Origin: an uncultured bacterium
GTDB taxonomy: Bacteria; Acidobacteriota; UBA890
Assembly: GCA_937922775.1 (NCBI GenBank)
Contig: CALAKE010000577.1
Location: 1-13,583 of the forward strand
Direction of reading: 5' to 3'
Length of the DNA: 13,583 bases
A program made the position numbers and the translations under genes. The notes beneath the pieces are model-generated. The model worked only from the letters and a program-made list of their open reading frames with translations, did not search any database and had not been told where the DNA came from. Positions 12,644 to 13,583 of this stretch are shown in pieces (the stretch's first letter is position 1; the number at the start of each line of letters is the position of its first letter).

Positions 12644-13583
12644 CGTCGGGGTAGGGCGACGAGTCGCCCCGGCGTCCACGGGATGCCTGCCCGATCGAGA
12701 TGTCCCTGAAGCTCAGCGACATCCTCGTCCAGCACATTGTTGATGGCCTCCACCTGTTCGGCGAGGAGCTCGTGGCTGCGTCGAGTCAGTTGCATCTGCT
12801 CGGCCGTCGGCCGTGTGGTCGAGGCCCCAATGGCGGAGTAGAGCCGTTGCATCTGGCTGGCCAGGGGAGGTGCGCCGGGTTGCGTTGCCCCAGCGTCGGC
12901 GTCATCGCCGAGCATTTCCTCGAGGATCGTTTGCAGGTTTCCTTCGATGTCGTCGAGTGTGGCGCTAAGAGGCTCGGGGATCTCGGGGCGCGTCGCCAGC
13001 ATCTCGCGCAGCTGGGTGGTCTGGCCTTCGAGCTGGCGGGCCGTGGTCACGACCGCATGCGAAACCTCGATCATCTCATGTAGCGACACCAGCGTGTCGT
13101 GCCAGGTAGTCCGATCGGTGGTGCTGATTTCCACTCCCGGGTCGCCCTGGACCCGCAACGCTTTCACCCGCTCCTGCTCCCCCAGCCGCATCCGCACCTG
13201 GTAATCGCCGGGCAGTACGTAAGGCCCGCGTGGCCCCCGGTCAGATCCACCCTCGAGGTTGGGCAAGAACGCTGGCGCGTAGCGAAGATCCCAAACCAGG
13301 CGGTGAATACCCTCCTGGAGCGCCCCTTCGGGCAACTCCAACCGGCGAAAAGCCTGCCCCTGGCCGTCGAGGATCTCGAACTGGAGGGTTGGAGACATAT
13401 CGCTTGTCAGTGATGCTTCCGCGCCGGATGCATCACCCGCCACCTCATCCTCTGTTTCGGTTGCGACCCCCGCCGTCTCTGACCCGATCCAATACGTGAT
13501 GATCGCGCCGCCAGGCGGATTGGTGGCGGTGAAGCGCGAGTGGCCGAGGCTGGAGCGACCGCGGTTGAAGAGGTTCATTTGGG
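12640..13583 (-). CDS. C-terminal part of VPS10/sortilin-like repeat protein
   Basis: The gene enters from the right edge and ends at TAA 12642-12640, giving at least 313 residues. An ATG at 13578 exists but the frame is open through the edge, and the phrase LFNRGRSSLGHSRF there looks internal. What follows is a Gly/Pro-rich beta domain: NPPGGAIITYWI, LQFEILDGQGQAFRRLELPEG, IHRLVWDLRY, YVLPGDYQVRMRLG, VQGDPGVEIS. Then comes a helical tail of about 150 residues (about 165-310) with HEMIEVSHAVVTTARQLEGQ and long Gln/Glu-rich helices. This is the typical ending of large secreted 'VPS10 domain/glycosyl hydrolase BNR-repeat' proteins of Acidobacteriota and relatives. Function is unknown; the label 'glycosyl hydrolase' has little support. 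The repeat part would lie outside the window. Confidence 0.72.
   Translation of the reverse strand, partial: QMNLFNRGRSSLGHSRFTATNPPGGAIITYWIGSETAGVATETEDEVAGDASGAEASLTSDMSPTLQFEILDGQGQAFRRLELPEGALQEGIHRLVWDLRYAPAFLPNLEGGSDRGPRGPYVLPGDYQVRMRLGEQERVKALRVQGDPGVEISTTDRTTWHDTLVSLHEMIEVSHAVVTTARQLEGQTTQLREMLATRPEIPEPLSATLDDIEGNLQTILEEMLGDDADAGATQPGAPPLASQMQRLYSAIGASTTRPTAEQMQLTRRSHELLAEQVEAINNVLDEDVAELQGHLDRAGIPWTPGRLVALPRR

Noticed and set aside
1..13583. CRISPR arrays, insertion sequences, tRNA or rRNA genes
   Set aside because: No regularly spaced repeats, transposase motifs, terminal repeats or tRNA/rRNA-like segments were seen on either strand.

Overview
The window is high-GC DNA from an uncultured-style, Gram-negative-type bacterium. 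The gene families fit Acidobacteriota or a related lineage such as Gemmatimonadota: receptor Ser/Thr kinases fused to TolB-like/TPR or WD40-like modules, lipoprotein beta-lactamase-fold hydrolases, a C-terminal piece of a sortilin/VPS10-type repeat protein, and a relic of a MacB/FtsX permease. This placement is inference from gene content; there is no rRNA or other marker gene.

Layout, left to right. The tail of a DUF4332 helix-hairpin-helix protein (to 218) is followed by an exported class C beta-lactamase-fold hydrolase (378-1859, +). Convergent to it is a twin-arginine-signal peptidase E (S51)-like protein (1947-2756, -). The gap 2757-3014 holds a 26-codon relic of the C-terminus of an FtsX/MacB permease. 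Next, on the minus strand, are a 788-aa kinase with TolB-like and TPR parts (3015-5381) and, upstream of it, a short cryptic gene (5539-5796) that ordinary ORF calling splits. Rightward genes follow: a lipoprotein beta-lactamase-fold hydrolase (5939-7372), a membrane-anchored kinase with a WD40-like sensor (7496-10300), and an exported M24/creatinase-fold protein (10472-11935). A relic of a kinase N-terminus lies antisense between the last two. A MazEF-type toxin-antitoxin pair (12096-12643) with a perfect palindromic operator comes next. The window ends inside a minus-strand gene whose product resembles the C-terminus of VPS10/sortilin-like repeat proteins.

The most interesting item is the short minus-strand gene at 5539-5796. 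Read through an in-frame UGA, it gives an 85-residue Rdx/SelW-like thioredoxin-fold protein in which the UGA sits exactly at the U of a C-x-x-U redox motif. Starting 17 nt after the UGA is a perfect 8-bp hairpin with a GUU loop, placed as a bacterial SECIS element requires. One complication is an in-frame UAG 22 codons later, so the gene is either a selenoprotein with an assembly error, a recent pseudogene, or something stranger.

The genes do not form one obvious pathway. The window reads as a sensory and envelope region: two kinases, four exported or lipid-anchored hydrolase-fold proteins, and a redox protein, punctuated by gene relics and a toxin-antitoxin module that indicate past rearrangement.
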